Shown: in pieces, positions 1 to 8,910 of the stretch | Position numbering within the stretch: position 1 is the first letter of the stretch | Layout: each line of letters starts with the position of its first letter | Source: JBATBW01 sp049662565 | GTDB lineage: Bacteria > Bacillota_I > Bacilli_A > Erysipelotrichales > Erysipelotrichaceae | Assembly (NCBI GenBank): GCA_049662565.1 | Contig: JBATBW010000121.1 | Coordinates: 1 to 38,344 of the forward strand | Length of the DNA: 38,344 nt | Reading direction: 5' to 3' | Notes under the pieces: generated by a model | The model's input: the letters and a program-made list of their open reading frames with translations, nothing else | What the model was told of the DNA's origin: nothing | The model's database searches: none | Made by a program: the position numbers and the translations under genes

Positions 1-347
1 AATCCATTGCCATAGAAAATATTATCGCCCAATATCATTGCACAGCTGTCTCCATTAATGAATTCTTCGCCAATTAAAAATGCTTGTGCTAACCCTTCCG
101 GTTTTGGTTGTTCTTTGTAAGATAAATTTATGCCATATTGACTTCCATCACCCAATAATTTGATAAAATTAGGCAAATCGGCCGGGGTAGATATTATTAA
201 AATATCTCGAATTCCTGCCAACATTAGAGTTGATAGTGGATAGTATATCATTGGTTTATCATATACAGGTAACAACTGCTTACTAGTCACAGTTGTTAAA
301 GGATATAAACGTGTTCCACTTCCTCCAGCTAAAATAATCCCTTTCAT
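1..347 (-). CDS. rfbA: Glucose-1-phosphate thymidylyltransferase, 3' part missing (cut by window edge)
   Basis: RmlA-type enzyme that makes dTDP-glucose from glucose-1-phosphate and dTTP, the first step towards dTDP-rhamnose and other dTDP-deoxysugars. Only the first 115 codons lie in the window. They contain the nucleotide-binding signature LAGGSGTRLYPLT near the N-terminus, then SKQLLPVYDKPMIYYPL and the ILGDNIFYG segment, all in the order seen in RmlA. The start ATG at 347 follows a strong AAGGAGG site at 355-361 that lies inside the last codons of the flippase gene. It is the last gene visible in the polysaccharide operon; rmlB and rmlD would be expected beyond the left edge if the product is dTDP-L-rhamnose. 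Family assignment is very sure; the final sugar is not known. Confidence 0.93.
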   Translation of the reverse strand, partial: MKGIILAGGSGTRLYPLTTVTSKQLLPVYDKPMIYYPLSTLMLAGIRDILIISTPADLPNFIKLLGDGSQYGINLSYKEQPKPEGLAQAFLIGEEFINGDSCAMILGDNIFYGNG

Positions 348-348
348 A

Positions 349-1857
349 TTATTTCCTCCTTATAATATTTTTAACTAGTTCGTTAATTATACATATATAT
401 TTTTTCTCAAATATTATGTTATAAATTAAAAAACTAAAAAACGCACTAACAAAAATTAAACCTGCTTTTATCACCCAGCTAATCATTGAAATCTCAGTAA
501 AACTAATAAGTCTATTAAAAATATAAACTAAAACAATTAATAAAAATAAATTTCTAATAATTCTAAATAATGTTGACTTAATTGTTCCAATTACAATGTT
601 TTTATTTGTGTATATAATTAACTCAATTGTTCTAAATAGATGAGAACAAATATTAGCCAATACTATTCCAAACACCCCAAATTTGCCTACTGATATCACA
701 GAAACAAATATATTAATTCCAGCTTCAATAAAAGCACCATTCTTTGTTTGCTGATAATGACCGACTGAATTAATAATTGTAACAACAGGAGTTCTAATCA
801 TATATATCAATCCAAAAGCACTAAATCCTAAAACAAGGTAATTTCTTATGTAATTAACACCTTCAAAATTGATTGTATACATTTTTAAAAATGGTAAGAA
901 TAAAACAATTAAACATGTGAACAAAGTAAAAGTTAATATATAAAAGTAAAATTCATACAACATGTAGTTTTCCTTGAAATTTTCATAACTGTGTGTAACA
1001 TGCATCTTACCGAAAATAGGAGTTAAGGAACTTAATAAAGCATTAAGCAAACCAATTATTACATTTACAATCATATTATATATACTGAATACACTAATCT
1101 CTGTTAAAGGAACATGAAATAATGTTAATACTATTAATCCTGTGTTTAAAACTACCATACCCGCAATTTGATGAGAAAGAACCGACCATTTATCATTTAG
1201 CCTGTCTGTAAGCGGCTCTACTGCTAAATCCAAATATTTGTACCTTGTTTTTATGTATATATATATAATTATAATTCTCATTACATATATTATAGTCGCC
1301 CAAAGTTTAACTACTAAAATTGATTGGTTCAAATACACTAACAAAATGGTAATTACTATATTAAGAAATGTACCCAAACATTGAATATAGTTTAACACAT
1401 AAATTTTTTGATCGGAAGTTAATAGTACACGATACTTTCCTAAAAAAAAATAATCAAAGGCACTGCTCATCGACAAAATAATTATCATCCAAACTATAAG
1501 TGAATTGTCTAACTGGTCGTTAATTAATGGCGGATAAAAAACCAATAGTAAACCCACAAGAAGCACAAATATAACACCAGATTTCTTATAATACTTATTT
1601 GTAGCTGATAATATCCCATTAACTTCACTAATATTATTCTCTGCAAGTGGCTTGTACAATTTTACAATTGACACATTTCCAACTCCGGCTTCAACAAGAG
1701 CTAAATATCCGATAAACTGAGTTACTGATGAAATCATCCCATTTATAGAAGAACCATAATTATCAATTAATAATTTAGGTAATATAATCCCGGAAATCGC
1801 AATAACTACCTGTAATATTATAGCTGATAAAGAATTATTTAAAGTTGATCTCTTCAT
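349..1857 (-). CDS. Wzx-type polysaccharide flippase (MOP superfamily)
   Basis: Membrane protein of about 502 residues, made almost entirely of hydrophobic segments separated by short polar loops, as expected for a 12-14 helix oligosaccharide-lipid flippase. The N-terminus (ILPKLLIDNYGSSINGMISS, then VEAGVGNVSIVKLYKPL) matches the start of Wzx/RfbX-like proteins. It would move the undecaprenyl-linked repeat unit across the membrane for the Wzy polymerase of the same operon. I take ATG 1857, which has AAGGAT eight bases upstream; a TTG at 1863 opens the frame further but overlaps the end of the previous gene. The gap to the upstream stop is 2 bases, so the two are probably translationally coupled. 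Substrate specificity cannot be read from sequence. Confidence 0.9.
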   Translation of the reverse strand: MKRSTLNNSLSAIILQVVIAISGIILPKLLIDNYGSSINGMISSVTQFIGYLALVEAGVGNVSIVKLYKPLAENNISEVNGILSATNKYYKKSGVIFVLLVGLLLVFYPPLINDQLDNSLIVWMIIILSMSSAFDYFFLGKYRVLLTSDQKIYVLNYIQCLGTFLNIVITILLVYLNQSILVVKLWATIIYVMRIIIIYIYIKTRYKYLDLAVEPLTDRLNDKWSVLSHQIAGMVVLNTGLIVLTLFHVPLTEISVFSIYNMIVNVIIGLLNALLSSLTPIFGKMHVTHSYENFKENYMLYEFYFYILTFTLFTCLIVLFLPFLKMYTINFEGVNYIRNYLVLGFSAFGLIYMIRTPVVTIINSVGHYQQTKNGAFIEAGINIFVSVISVGKFGVFGIVLANICSHLFRTIELIIYTNKNIVIGTIKSTLFRIIRNLFLLIVLVYIFNRLISFTEISMISWVIKAGLIFVSAFFSFLIYNIIFEKKYICIINELVKNIIRRK

Positions 1858-1859
1858 TA

Positions 1860-2444
1860 TCAATTATCCTTATTAGTAATAAGTAACTTTGAATAATCCT
1901 TGAAAGACATCAAATTTAAATCCTTATCACTAATAATTAGATTATCAATTCCGCCAATTAATTCATAAGGCCATTCAATAGCCACATTACCATCATTATA
2001 TTTGATTCCTGAGTCGCCCTCCCCATAAAAAACCTCAGCCGCTTTATAACTAACTACTGAATCTTCAATTACCAAATAACCGTGTCCAAAATATTCAGGG
2101 ACATATAATGAATCCATATTTTCACCTGTCAAATGAAATCCCATCCACTTTCCATATGTTGATGACCAAGGCCGTAAATCAACAATAACATCAAAAACAT
2201 GCCCACTAATGCATCTTACTAATTTTGCTTGTTGCTTGTCTAATTGAAAGTGAATTGCTCGAATCACACCTTTTTTGGAAATCGTATAAAAGACTTCTTT
2301 CAAAGTATGGTTAATTTTATTGTTTTTAAATACATCTACATTGTAATCCTTGATTAATCCTCCGCGATCATCAGTAGCATAAAATGGTTTAATTAAAAAA
2401 GCTCCTTTCAATTCTAACTCTTCAAAATCGAACTTTTGTATCAT
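1860..2444 (-). CDS. RmlC-like nucleotide-sugar 3,5-epimerase
   Basis: Cupin-fold epimerase of 194 residues, the usual RmlC size. RmlC enzymes epimerise C3 and/or C5 of a 4-keto-6-deoxy-NDP-hexose. Visible family marks are DDRGG near residue 27, the catalytic-histidine motif as RAIHFQ (usually RGLHFQ), KLVRCISGHVFDVIVDLR, VPEYFGHGY, and GDSGIKYND before the conserved IEWP. It overlaps the upstream SDR by 4 bases (ATGA) and sits directly after the CDP-glucose genes. I infer that its substrate is the CDP-4-keto-6-deoxyglucose made by the neighbouring dehydratase. An alternative is a role in dTDP-rhamnose synthesis, because an rmlA gene lies just downstream. The RAIHFQ variant hints at a function apart from canonical RmlC. 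Confidence 0.85.
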   Translation of the reverse strand: MIQKFDFEELELKGAFLIKPFYATDDRGGLIKDYNVDVFKNNKINHTLKEVFYTISKKGVIRAIHFQLDKQQAKLVRCISGHVFDVIVDLRPWSSTYGKWMGFHLTGENMDSLYVPEYFGHGYLVIEDSVVSYKAAEVFYGEGDSGIKYNDGNVAIEWPYELIGGIDNLIISDKDLNLMSFKDYSKLLITNKDN

Positions 2445-3358
2445 AAACCTAATTCCTTTCTAATATATTCCGTTGTCATTTCAATCCCTGTAGAAAAATC
2501 AACCTGATTACAGTAACCTGTATCTTTATAGACTTTATCTAATTGAAATTGGTTATAAGAAATATCTGCCCCATTAAAAGGAATGTCGCCTAATCCTAAA
2601 ATAGCCGACTTATCAACTGTGTTTTTCATCTCGTTTAAAAACTCTTTCAATGGTTTTGGGTTACCACTTCCAATATAATATCTATTAAATGGTTTTCCTT
2701 TTTCTGCAACTGCAACAATTGAATTAATCGCGTCAGTTATATAAACGAAATCGTATATCTGATTCCCTTCCGTAAAAGAACAATGTTCCTTTTTAAGCAA
2801 TTTAGAAATTGAAGTATATATCATCCTTGCGGATTTTTCTCCAACACCATAAATGTTCGTAATAATAACCGGAATAAATTCAACACCATTTATCTTTGCG
2901 ACAGTTTCACCCATTAGATGAGCGGCAAGCTTTCCTGTTCCATAGATATACCCTCCAACTGGGTTAATGTCATCTGATTGAAGATATTCGTATGTTTCCA
3001 TTTCATTTATACTTGAGGCATAAATAACTCTTTTACAACCTAAATCACGACATAATTCTATATATTTACATGTGTTCTTAACATTATTTAATTGAACTTC
3101 ATAATTGCTACGATCAATACCCGATGTGCCTGCCCAAGCTAAATGAAAAAAGAAATCAAAATTGAATTTAGGTATTTCATTTAATAAATCTTCAATTTCT
3201 TTGCCCATTACATTAATACAAACAATAAATTCGTTATTAAGGAAAAAATCATCGAATTTTATATCCAAAGCAATTACTCTATAATCGCGCTTCAAAAGTT
3301 CTTCAATTAACATTTTTCCAATGAAGCCACTTGCCCCAGTTACCATTGCACTTTTCAT
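2441..3358 (-). CDS. NAD(P)-dependent SDR (epimerase/4-reductase) of the CDP-deoxyhexose branch
   Basis: Extended short-chain dehydrogenase of 305 residues. The Rossmann motif TGASGFIG is at the N-terminus, HLAWAG follows at about residue 72, ASSINE at about 115, and the catalytic tyrosine-lysine pair is YGTGK near residue 139. The family includes 4-ketoreductases that finish deoxysugar synthesis and 4-epimerases. It lies between the CDP-glucose 4,6-dehydratase (9-base gap) and the RmlC-like epimerase (4-base overlap). I therefore infer that it reduces the 4-keto group of the epimerised CDP-sugar to give a CDP-6-deoxyhexose. Cofactor and stereochemistry are not determined by sequence alone. 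Confidence 0.8.
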   Translation of the reverse strand: MKSAMVTGASGFIGKMLIEELLKRDYRVIALDIKFDDFFLNNEFIVCINVMGKEIEDLLNEIPKFNFDFFFHLAWAGTSGIDRSNYEVQLNNVKNTCKYIELCRDLGCKRVIYASSINEMETYEYLQSDDINPVGGYIYGTGKLAAHLMGETVAKINGVEFIPVIITNIYGVGEKSARMIYTSISKLLKKEHCSFTEGNQIYDFVYITDAINSIVAVAEKGKPFNRYYIGSGNPKPLKEFLNEMKNTVDKSAILGLGDIPFNGADISYNQFQLDKVYKDTGYCNQVDFSTGIEMTTEYIRKELGL

Positions 3359-3367
3359 TTCATTCTC

Positions 3368-4423
3368 CTAACAATTCAAAAATTCTTCGATCTGCGATTC
3401 CATACATACATTTAAATCGCCATCATTTACCCAGCATTTGCTCCATTCAACTACTTTTAAAATAGCAGTATCCAACTTCCATCGTGGTTTCCAACTAAAT
3501 GTACTTTTAATTTTTGAACAATCTAATTTTAGAAAATTTGCTTCGTGAGGCCCGCCATCACTCTTATTGTTCCATTTTAAATTATCTCCCCATGCATTCA
3601 CGAAAACATCAACTAATCGTCCTGTTTCATAACAATCGTCATCATCTGGACCAACATTATAATATCCTTCATATTTTTTATCTTCGTATTGTTTTGCACC
3701 AATAATTAGATAAGCATATAAAGGCTCAAGTACGTGTTGGTACGGACGAGTAGAAAAGGGGTTGCGTACATTGATAGTTTCTTTATTAATTGCTGATCTA
3801 ATGCAGTCAGGAATGATTCTATCATTAGCAAAATCACCTCCACCAATAACATTTCCAGCTCTAGCTGTAGAAATAGCTGTAGATCCATTAGCAAAAAAAC
3901 TATTTTTGTAGCTATTAGTAACTAATTCCGAGCATGATTTCGAATTAGAATACGGATCAAACCCATCTAACTCGTCGATTTCTCGATACCCCCATATCCA
4001 TTCTTTATTTAAATATACTTTGTCAGTTGTTATATTTAAAAAAGATCTTACTGAATTTGTTTGTCTAATACATTCAAGTATATTAACAGTTCCCATAACA
4101 TTGGTTTCATAAGTATATACTGGATCTTTATAGCTGTCGCGTACAATTGGCTGTGCCGCTAAATGAAAAACGAACTCTGGTTTATAATCATCAAAAACCT
4201 TTTTTAAGGATTGGTAATCTCTAACATCCCCAATAATTGAATTCATCTGATTTTCCAAATTAATGATTTCAAAAAGAGATGGATTTGTTGGCGGTGTCAA
4301 AGAATAACCTATTACCTTAGCCCCGGATTTAATTAACATTTTACATAGCCAAGTTCCTTTAAATCCCGTATGACCAGTAACTAACACTATTTTGTCTTTA
4401 TAAAAGTTTATATCGAATTGCAT
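3368..4423 (-). CDS. rfbG: CDP-glucose 4,6-dehydratase
   Basis: Converts CDP-D-glucose to CDP-4-keto-6-deoxy-D-glucose, using bound NAD. The 351-residue length is typical. The diagnostic N-terminus is VTGHTGFKGTWLCKML. The segment HLAAQPIVRDSYKDPVYTY follows near residue 87, NITTDKVY is at about 131, and the catalytic stretch DPYSNSKSCSELV is around residue 155. All are hallmarks of the RfbG/DdhB family. It lies 10 bases after the cytidylyltransferase that supplies its substrate. The next two genes (SDR and epimerase) presumably use its product. No E1 dehydrase (DdhC) is present, so a 3,6-dideoxy sugar is not predicted from this window. Confidence 0.95.
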   Translation of the reverse strand: MQFDINFYKDKIVLVTGHTGFKGTWLCKMLIKSGAKVIGYSLTPPTNPSLFEIINLENQMNSIIGDVRDYQSLKKVFDDYKPEFVFHLAAQPIVRDSYKDPVYTYETNVMGTVNILECIRQTNSVRSFLNITTDKVYLNKEWIWGYREIDELDGFDPYSNSKSCSELVTNSYKNSFFANGSTAISTARAGNVIGGGDFANDRIIPDCIRSAINKETINVRNPFSTRPYQHVLEPLYAYLIIGAKQYEDKKYEGYYNVGPDDDDCYETGRLVDVFVNAWGDNLKWNNKSDGGPHEANFLKLDCSKIKSTFSWKPRWKLDTAILKVVEWSKCWVNDGDLNVCMESQIEEFLNC

Positions 4424-4433
4424 AAAATCTCCT

Positions 4434-5213
4434 TTACTTCCATATTTTCCATGGCGCTTTATTTTCCATCCATAATCTTTCTAATTCTTGTTTTTCGCGC
4501 AATGTGTCCATGCATTGCCAATAACCGTCATGTATATAACCGAATAGTTCTTTTTCATCAACTAATTTAGCAAGTGGTCCTTTTTCAAATATAGTGTTAT
4601 CACCTTCAATATAATCAAATAAAGATGGTTCAAAAACCATAAAACCAATATTTATTAAATCACCATCAATATCAGATTTTTCCCTAAATGCATTAATAAG
4701 ACCATCATTCCCAAATTCTACAACACCTTTATTTTGCGCAAAATTATACATTGACATTGTTCCGATTTTACCATGATTTTTATGGAATTCTAATAATTTT
4801 TCTAAATTTACATCACCCACTGCATCTCCATATGTCAACATAAAAGTCTCATTACCTACGTAATCCTTTATTCTTTTTACTCGACCACCAGTTTGCGTAT
4901 TTAATCCTGTATTAACTATAGTGACTTTCCATGGTTCAGTGAACTTATTGTGAACTATTATTTCATTATTTCCGTTAGTGTAATCAAAAGTAATATCTGA
5001 AGTATGTAAAAAATAGTCTGAAAACCATTCCTTTACAACATGTTGCTTATAACCAGCACAAATAATAAATTCGTTAATTCCATAATGAGAATATACTTTC
5101 ATTATGTGCCAAAGAATAGGCATTTCCCCAATTTCGATCATAGGCTTCGGTTTATATGCAGATTCTTCTGATATTCTTGTTCCAAAACCTCCTGCTAAAA
5201 TAACTAATTTCAT
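4434..5213 (-). CDS. rfbF: Glucose-1-phosphate cytidylyltransferase
   Basis: Makes CDP-glucose from CTP and glucose-1-phosphate, committing glucose to the CDP-deoxysugar route. The protein has 259 residues, the normal length. Family marks are LAGGFGTRISEESAYKPKPM at the N-terminus, LWHIMKVYSHYGINEFIICAGYK, LTYGDAVGD near residue 126 for metal binding, and the C-terminal YWQCMDTLREKQELE. It heads the four-gene CDP-sugar block 5213-1860. Its stop is 10 bases from the dehydratase start, and its own ATG overlaps the stop of the preceding glycosyltransferase by 4 bases. Confidence 0.95.
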   Translation of the reverse strand: MKLVILAGGFGTRISEESAYKPKPMIEIGEMPILWHIMKVYSHYGINEFIICAGYKQHVVKEWFSDYFLHTSDITFDYTNGNNEIIVHNKFTEPWKVTIVNTGLNTQTGGRVKRIKDYVGNETFMLTYGDAVGDVNLEKLLEFHKNHGKIGTMSMYNFAQNKGVVEFGNDGLINAFREKSDIDGDLINIGFMVFEPSLFDYIEGDNTIFEKGPLAKLVDEKELFGYIHDGYWQCMDTLREKQELERLWMENKAPWKIWK

Positions 5214-6451
5214 TTCCTCGCTCCTTTATTTAATTTATCAACAATATATCTAAAATATATTATTAAATTTAATTGGAATTTATTCAAAATCTCATTTTGA
5301 CTTTGCGCCAAATTAATCCACTTATCCATGTTAATATTTATATCGTAAGTGTTCTTAAATTCCAAATAATTATGCTCACAAAATTTCAAATAATTATTAA
5401 AATCCAAATTAATCACCTGATCCATGTACTCAGTCATCGATTTGTCACCTTTATATCCTAAGTCTACAATATTTTCAAAGAAAAAACCACTTGTTTTTGA
5501 TTCTTTACTATTTATTAATCCAGTTATTGGTAAACAACTGAGATTAGATGCATCTAATAATGTAGTAGCTATTCCAATAAATAATCTTGTGTCCGTTAAA
5601 TAACCTGGTATTGAATCATAATGAATTGTATTAATAGTTTCTATGGAATTTTGCGTGTCAAAGTTTTTGGAGTCTATTTTTTTAATCATCTCATTCTTAT
5701 TTGGCCCATCACCTATTATTCTAAGTTTTAATTTTTTATTTGGATACTTTTCAACAATACTTGAAAACGAATCAATTAATCCTAAAACATATCCCTTTGT
5801 AGGAAATTCCAATCTAGAAATGGTAGTAAATGTTATTGGATAACTATCGTATCTTTTTTTTATCATGGTCTTATCAAAAGGTAATATCGACATTCCTAGC
5901 CTTATGATAGACGGATTAATAATATCTAAGTTATAGTTTTCTTCGATACTTGATAAATATCGTTCGTCCATAAACACAAATTTATTGTTATCTATCATTT
6001 CCTGTACTATGTTCTTATAAACTTTGTTAAATAATGATTTGATCAATTTATTATTGATGAACTTGTCTCGACAAAAATCGTTTTCATGTATCATATAGTG
6101 GTAATTCTGTATATTGTGTTTTTTGTATTTGATTTTTATCATCTCACTTAAAAAATAATTAAATTGATTTTGCATACTGATAACAATAATTCGGTTTGCT
6201 GTTTCAAATTCAATATTTAAAGATTTAAAGGTAGGCAAAATTGAGTCACAGTCTATATAGTGTATAAGATCAACTTCAGATGACAATCGGTCAAAAAAAC
6301 TGGTTTCAAATACATCATTTTTTCTAATTACTGCAAAAGTTTTGTAATTATTTGTTCTCAACCAATTTAACATCCTTATTATAAGTGTTTCAGCACCACC
6401 TAAAACCGAAGACCCCGATACAATAAAACCAATAGAAACATTCCTTAGCAT
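5210..6451 (-). CDS. Glycosyltransferase, GT4-like (GT-B fold)
   Basis: Cytoplasmic or membrane-associated glycosyltransferase of 413 residues. The N-terminal glycine-rich acceptor region reads GSSVLGGAETLIIRML. The C-terminal donor domain begins around residue 205 with TTISRLEFPTKGYVLGLIDS and continues with LRIIGDGPNKNEM, the typical GT4/GT1 pattern. The middle part is divergent and has no recognised motif. It lies between the Wzy polymerase gene (2-base gap) and the CDP-glucose genes, so it may transfer the CDP-derived 6-deoxyhexose. That is inference from gene order only. Donor and acceptor are otherwise unknown. Confidence 0.8.
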   Translation of the reverse strand: MLRNVSIGFIVSGSSVLGGAETLIIRMLNWLRTNNYKTFAVIRKNDVFETSFFDRLSSEVDLIHYIDCDSILPTFKSLNIEFETANRIIVISMQNQFNYFLSEMIKIKYKKHNIQNYHYMIHENDFCRDKFINNKLIKSLFNKVYKNIVQEMIDNNKFVFMDERYLSSIEENYNLDIINPSIIRLGMSILPFDKTMIKKRYDSYPITFTTISRLEFPTKGYVLGLIDSFSSIVEKYPNKKLKLRIIGDGPNKNEMIKKIDSKNFDTQNSIETINTIHYDSIPGYLTDTRLFIGIATTLLDASNLSCLPITGLINSKESKTSGFFFENIVDLGYKGDKSMTEYMDQVINLDFNNYLKFCEHNYLEFKNTYDININMDKWINLAQSQNEILNKFQLNLIIYFRYIVDKLNKGARK

Positions 6452-6453
6452 AT

Positions 6454-7854
6454 TTATTCCTCAGAATACTCTAGAGAAAAACAAGCCATAAACAAACAGT
6501 AACAAGATATCCCTAAAGCAGCACCCATGTATGGATTAAACCATGAAGTTATCATAAACCCAAGCAAACCATTAAAAACTATCATACTTGTATATCTATA
6601 TATTCTCATTCTAATTGAAAAATACAAAGCGTAAAATATCGGATAACAATAAGACAGAAGTCCAATTATTCCCATTTTATTTAATATATCCAAAAAGAAA
6701 TATTCTGTTCTACCATCTACTCTATTAGGAACAGCTTTGCCTAAACCATGCCCAATTATAGGACTTTCTTTTATTGAATCAATCATTATTTGCACAGTTT
6801 TTGAACGCAAATCATCACTAATACTATCTTCATCTAATTGATTGCTACCGTCATCTTTTACGTCCTGAATTACACTGCCGCTGTCATTAGTGTTTTTATC
6901 ACCGCTCTTGTTTCCATTTGGGTGACCAATTGGAAATTTATCTTCTACACTAATTACACTGCTTAATGAGGGGAAAGTCCGTATGATTCCATACATAAAA
7001 TGGTCTATTGATCCAATTAAACTTAAAGAAGTGAATATTATTAAAGACGATAATATAACTGTCGAGGAAAAATATAGTGTTTTTTTATAATTATTACTTA
7101 AGTATTTGAAAAAAACAATCAAAAATATTCCAATACTAGCAAGTGCGCCTATATACAATGATCTAGTGTATGTAACAAATATTGCATAAATTATTAATGC
7201 GAAACTGATAGGGTATAAACATTTATAATTCTTTTCGTTTCCAAAAAAATAGAAATAAATAGATAAAAACAAGCCTAAAATTAGATAAATACTACTAAAT
7301 GTAAATTGACGAATCAACGTAGTACTGATAATGCTAGGTGCATAGAAATTAAACCCGTTCATATAACTTGTAAATTCGTAAATAGCAAAGTATGCATTAG
7401 GCGAAATGTAGTATATTAAATATGTTACTAAAATAAATAATGATTGAACAATTGTTGACATTAAAATCGTTTTTAATATTCTCGTAAGTTTATCTTTAGA
7501 ATCAATATTCACTAAAAATATTGGAAACAAAATAAAATATACAAAACCTTTTATATCTGTCTTCAAGATGTTAATATCATTTCCTTGTTTTATTCCTATA
7601 ATAGTTGAAAAAACTAATAACCCGCTGAAGATCATTAATATAATAATAAATTTATTAGTAATAATTTTCTTTAAATTGATAACTATTTTAGGAATAGAAC
7701 AAATTATTATAATAATTAGTAATATTATCCTAAAAGACAAACTTCCAATCATTAAGAACCTACCATCACCGGTAAGAGCTAAGTCAAAAAACAAAACATT
7801 TAATAATATAAATGGAAGTGTTTCAAAACAAAAATCATATATTTTCTTATTCAT
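6454..7854 (-). CDS. Wzy-like O-antigen/capsule repeat-unit polymerase
   Basis: Polytopic membrane protein of 466 residues with about 10-12 hydrophobic segments. A large outward loop near residues 295-345 is rich in Asp, Ser, Gly and Asn. Just after it comes the motif SPIIGHGLGKAVPN, followed by EYFFLDILNKMGIIGLLSYCYP. A G-H-G loop before a hydrophobic segment is the usual layout of Wzy/WaaL-type proteins. It would polymerise repeat units on the outer face of the membrane after flipping. The start ATG at 7854 has AAAGGAG seven bases upstream. Wzy proteins are poorly conserved, so the call rests on topology, the loop motif and the operon. The TMs are AT-rich and T-rich on the coding strand. 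Confidence 0.82.
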   Translation of the reverse strand: MNKKIYDFCFETLPFILLNVLFFDLALTGDGRFLMIGSLSFRIILLIIIIICSIPKIVINLKKIITNKFIIILMIFSGLLVFSTIIGIKQGNDINILKTDIKGFVYFILFPIFLVNIDSKDKLTRILKTILMSTIVQSLFILVTYLIYYISPNAYFAIYEFTSYMNGFNFYAPSIISTTLIRQFTFSSIYLILGLFLSIYFYFFGNEKNYKCLYPISFALIIYAIFVTYTRSLYIGALASIGIFLIVFFKYLSNNYKKTLYFSSTVILSSLIIFTSLSLIGSIDHFMYGIIRTFPSLSSVISVEDKFPIGHPNGNKSGDKNTNDSGSVIQDVKDDGSNQLDEDSISDDLRSKTVQIMIDSIKESPIIGHGLGKAVPNRVDGRTEYFFLDILNKMGIIGLLSYCYPIFYALYFSIRMRIYRYTSMIVFNGLLGFMITSWFNPYMGAALGISCYCLFMACFSLEYSEE

Positions 7855-7865
7855 TACGATCTCCT

Positions 7866-8909
7866 TTATCTGCTTTTAAAATTGATGTATTTTTTCTTAA
7901 TTAAAAAAGAGTTAATTATAAGTTTGACATTTTTATTCAAAGATAATTTTAAAAGCCATTTGCTCCATTTGCCATTTAATATATCTTTATCTTCGATTAT
8001 TTTTAATTGATTTATCACATTTTTATCAGACAAAATATAGTTAATATTGTATATTTTAGTTTCCAAATCATCATTTGAGAATGAAATGTTTTCATACATT
8101 CTCATAATTGAAAGCGCAAAAAAGTATTGATAAAACTTACTCTCAACACTATTCATAAAAATCTTTCTTAATTTTAATTTAGTCAAATAATCCGCAAAAA
8201 TTTCCATAGATTGTCTAAATAATTCGATTCTAAATTTTCTTGAACTGCTATTTAAACTATAAACATAATGATATCCTATAAAATCAGCAAAAAAAACACT
8301 TTTAGCTACATAGAAAGCTCTAATGTTGAACTCAAAATCATCTAAGCTCATTTTCAAATCCTCATTGAACCATAATTTGTTATCTTTTAGGAAAGATACA
8401 CGATATGCTTTGTTCCAAACTGGGTTAACTACACCCCCAACGTTTTCACCAAAATAATTGAAAATCGCCAATTCTCCCAATATTTCAATATTATCAGTTC
8501 TGTATTCTACCTTTTTTACAATTTCCTTTTTGTCATTATAGGTATTTACATCATAACCAAAAGTTACAATATCATATTCTACACCTTCTAATATCGTTGT
8601 AATATTTTGAATTGCGCAAGAATATAACAAGTCATCTTGATCTAAAAATAATATATATTTTGATTTTGATAATTTCAAAGAAGTATTTCTTGCTGAGCAC
8701 AAGCCCAAATCCTCCTGACTAAACAATCTTACATTAGGATATTTTTCCGAAAAATTTTCACAAATTTCTACTGTCTCTTTGTTTGTAGATCCATCATTTA
8801 AAAGCAAAATTTCAAAATTATCGTTTTTTGATTGAGAAAGTAGCGAATTAATCATATCTATTAATTCATTTGTGCCATTATATATCGAAATTGCAATTGT
8901 AAAAAGCAT
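7866..8909 (-). CDS. Glycosyltransferase family 2
   Basis: GT-A fold glycosyltransferase of 347 residues. It shows the family's N-terminal pattern: AISIYNGTNELIDMINSLL, then LLNDGSTNKETVEICENF, EDLGLCSARNTSLK and the metal-binding LFLDQDDLL around residue 87. The C-terminal 150 residues are variable, as usual for capsule enzymes. I chose ATG 8909, which lies behind AAGGAG with good spacing. A longer frame opens with TTG at 8930 inside the preceding gene and is unlikely. Only one base separates it from the upstream stop. It adds one sugar to the lipid-linked repeat unit; donor and linkage are not known. Confidence 0.9.
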   Translation of the reverse strand: MLFTIAISIYNGTNELIDMINSLLSQSKNDNFEILLLNDGSTNKETVEICENFSEKYPNVRLFSQEDLGLCSARNTSLKLSKSKYILFLDQDDLLYSCAIQNITTILEGVEYDIVTFGYDVNTYNDKKEIVKKVEYRTDNIEILGELAIFNYFGENVGGVVNPVWNKAYRVSFLKDNKLWFNEDLKMSLDDFEFNIRAFYVAKSVFFADFIGYHYVYSLNSSSRKFRIELFRQSMEIFADYLTKLKLRKIFMNSVESKFYQYFFALSIMRMYENISFSNDDLETKIYNINYILSDKNVINQLKIIEDKDILNGKWSKWLLKLSLNKNVKLIINSFLIKKKYINFKSR

Positions 8910-8910
8910 A

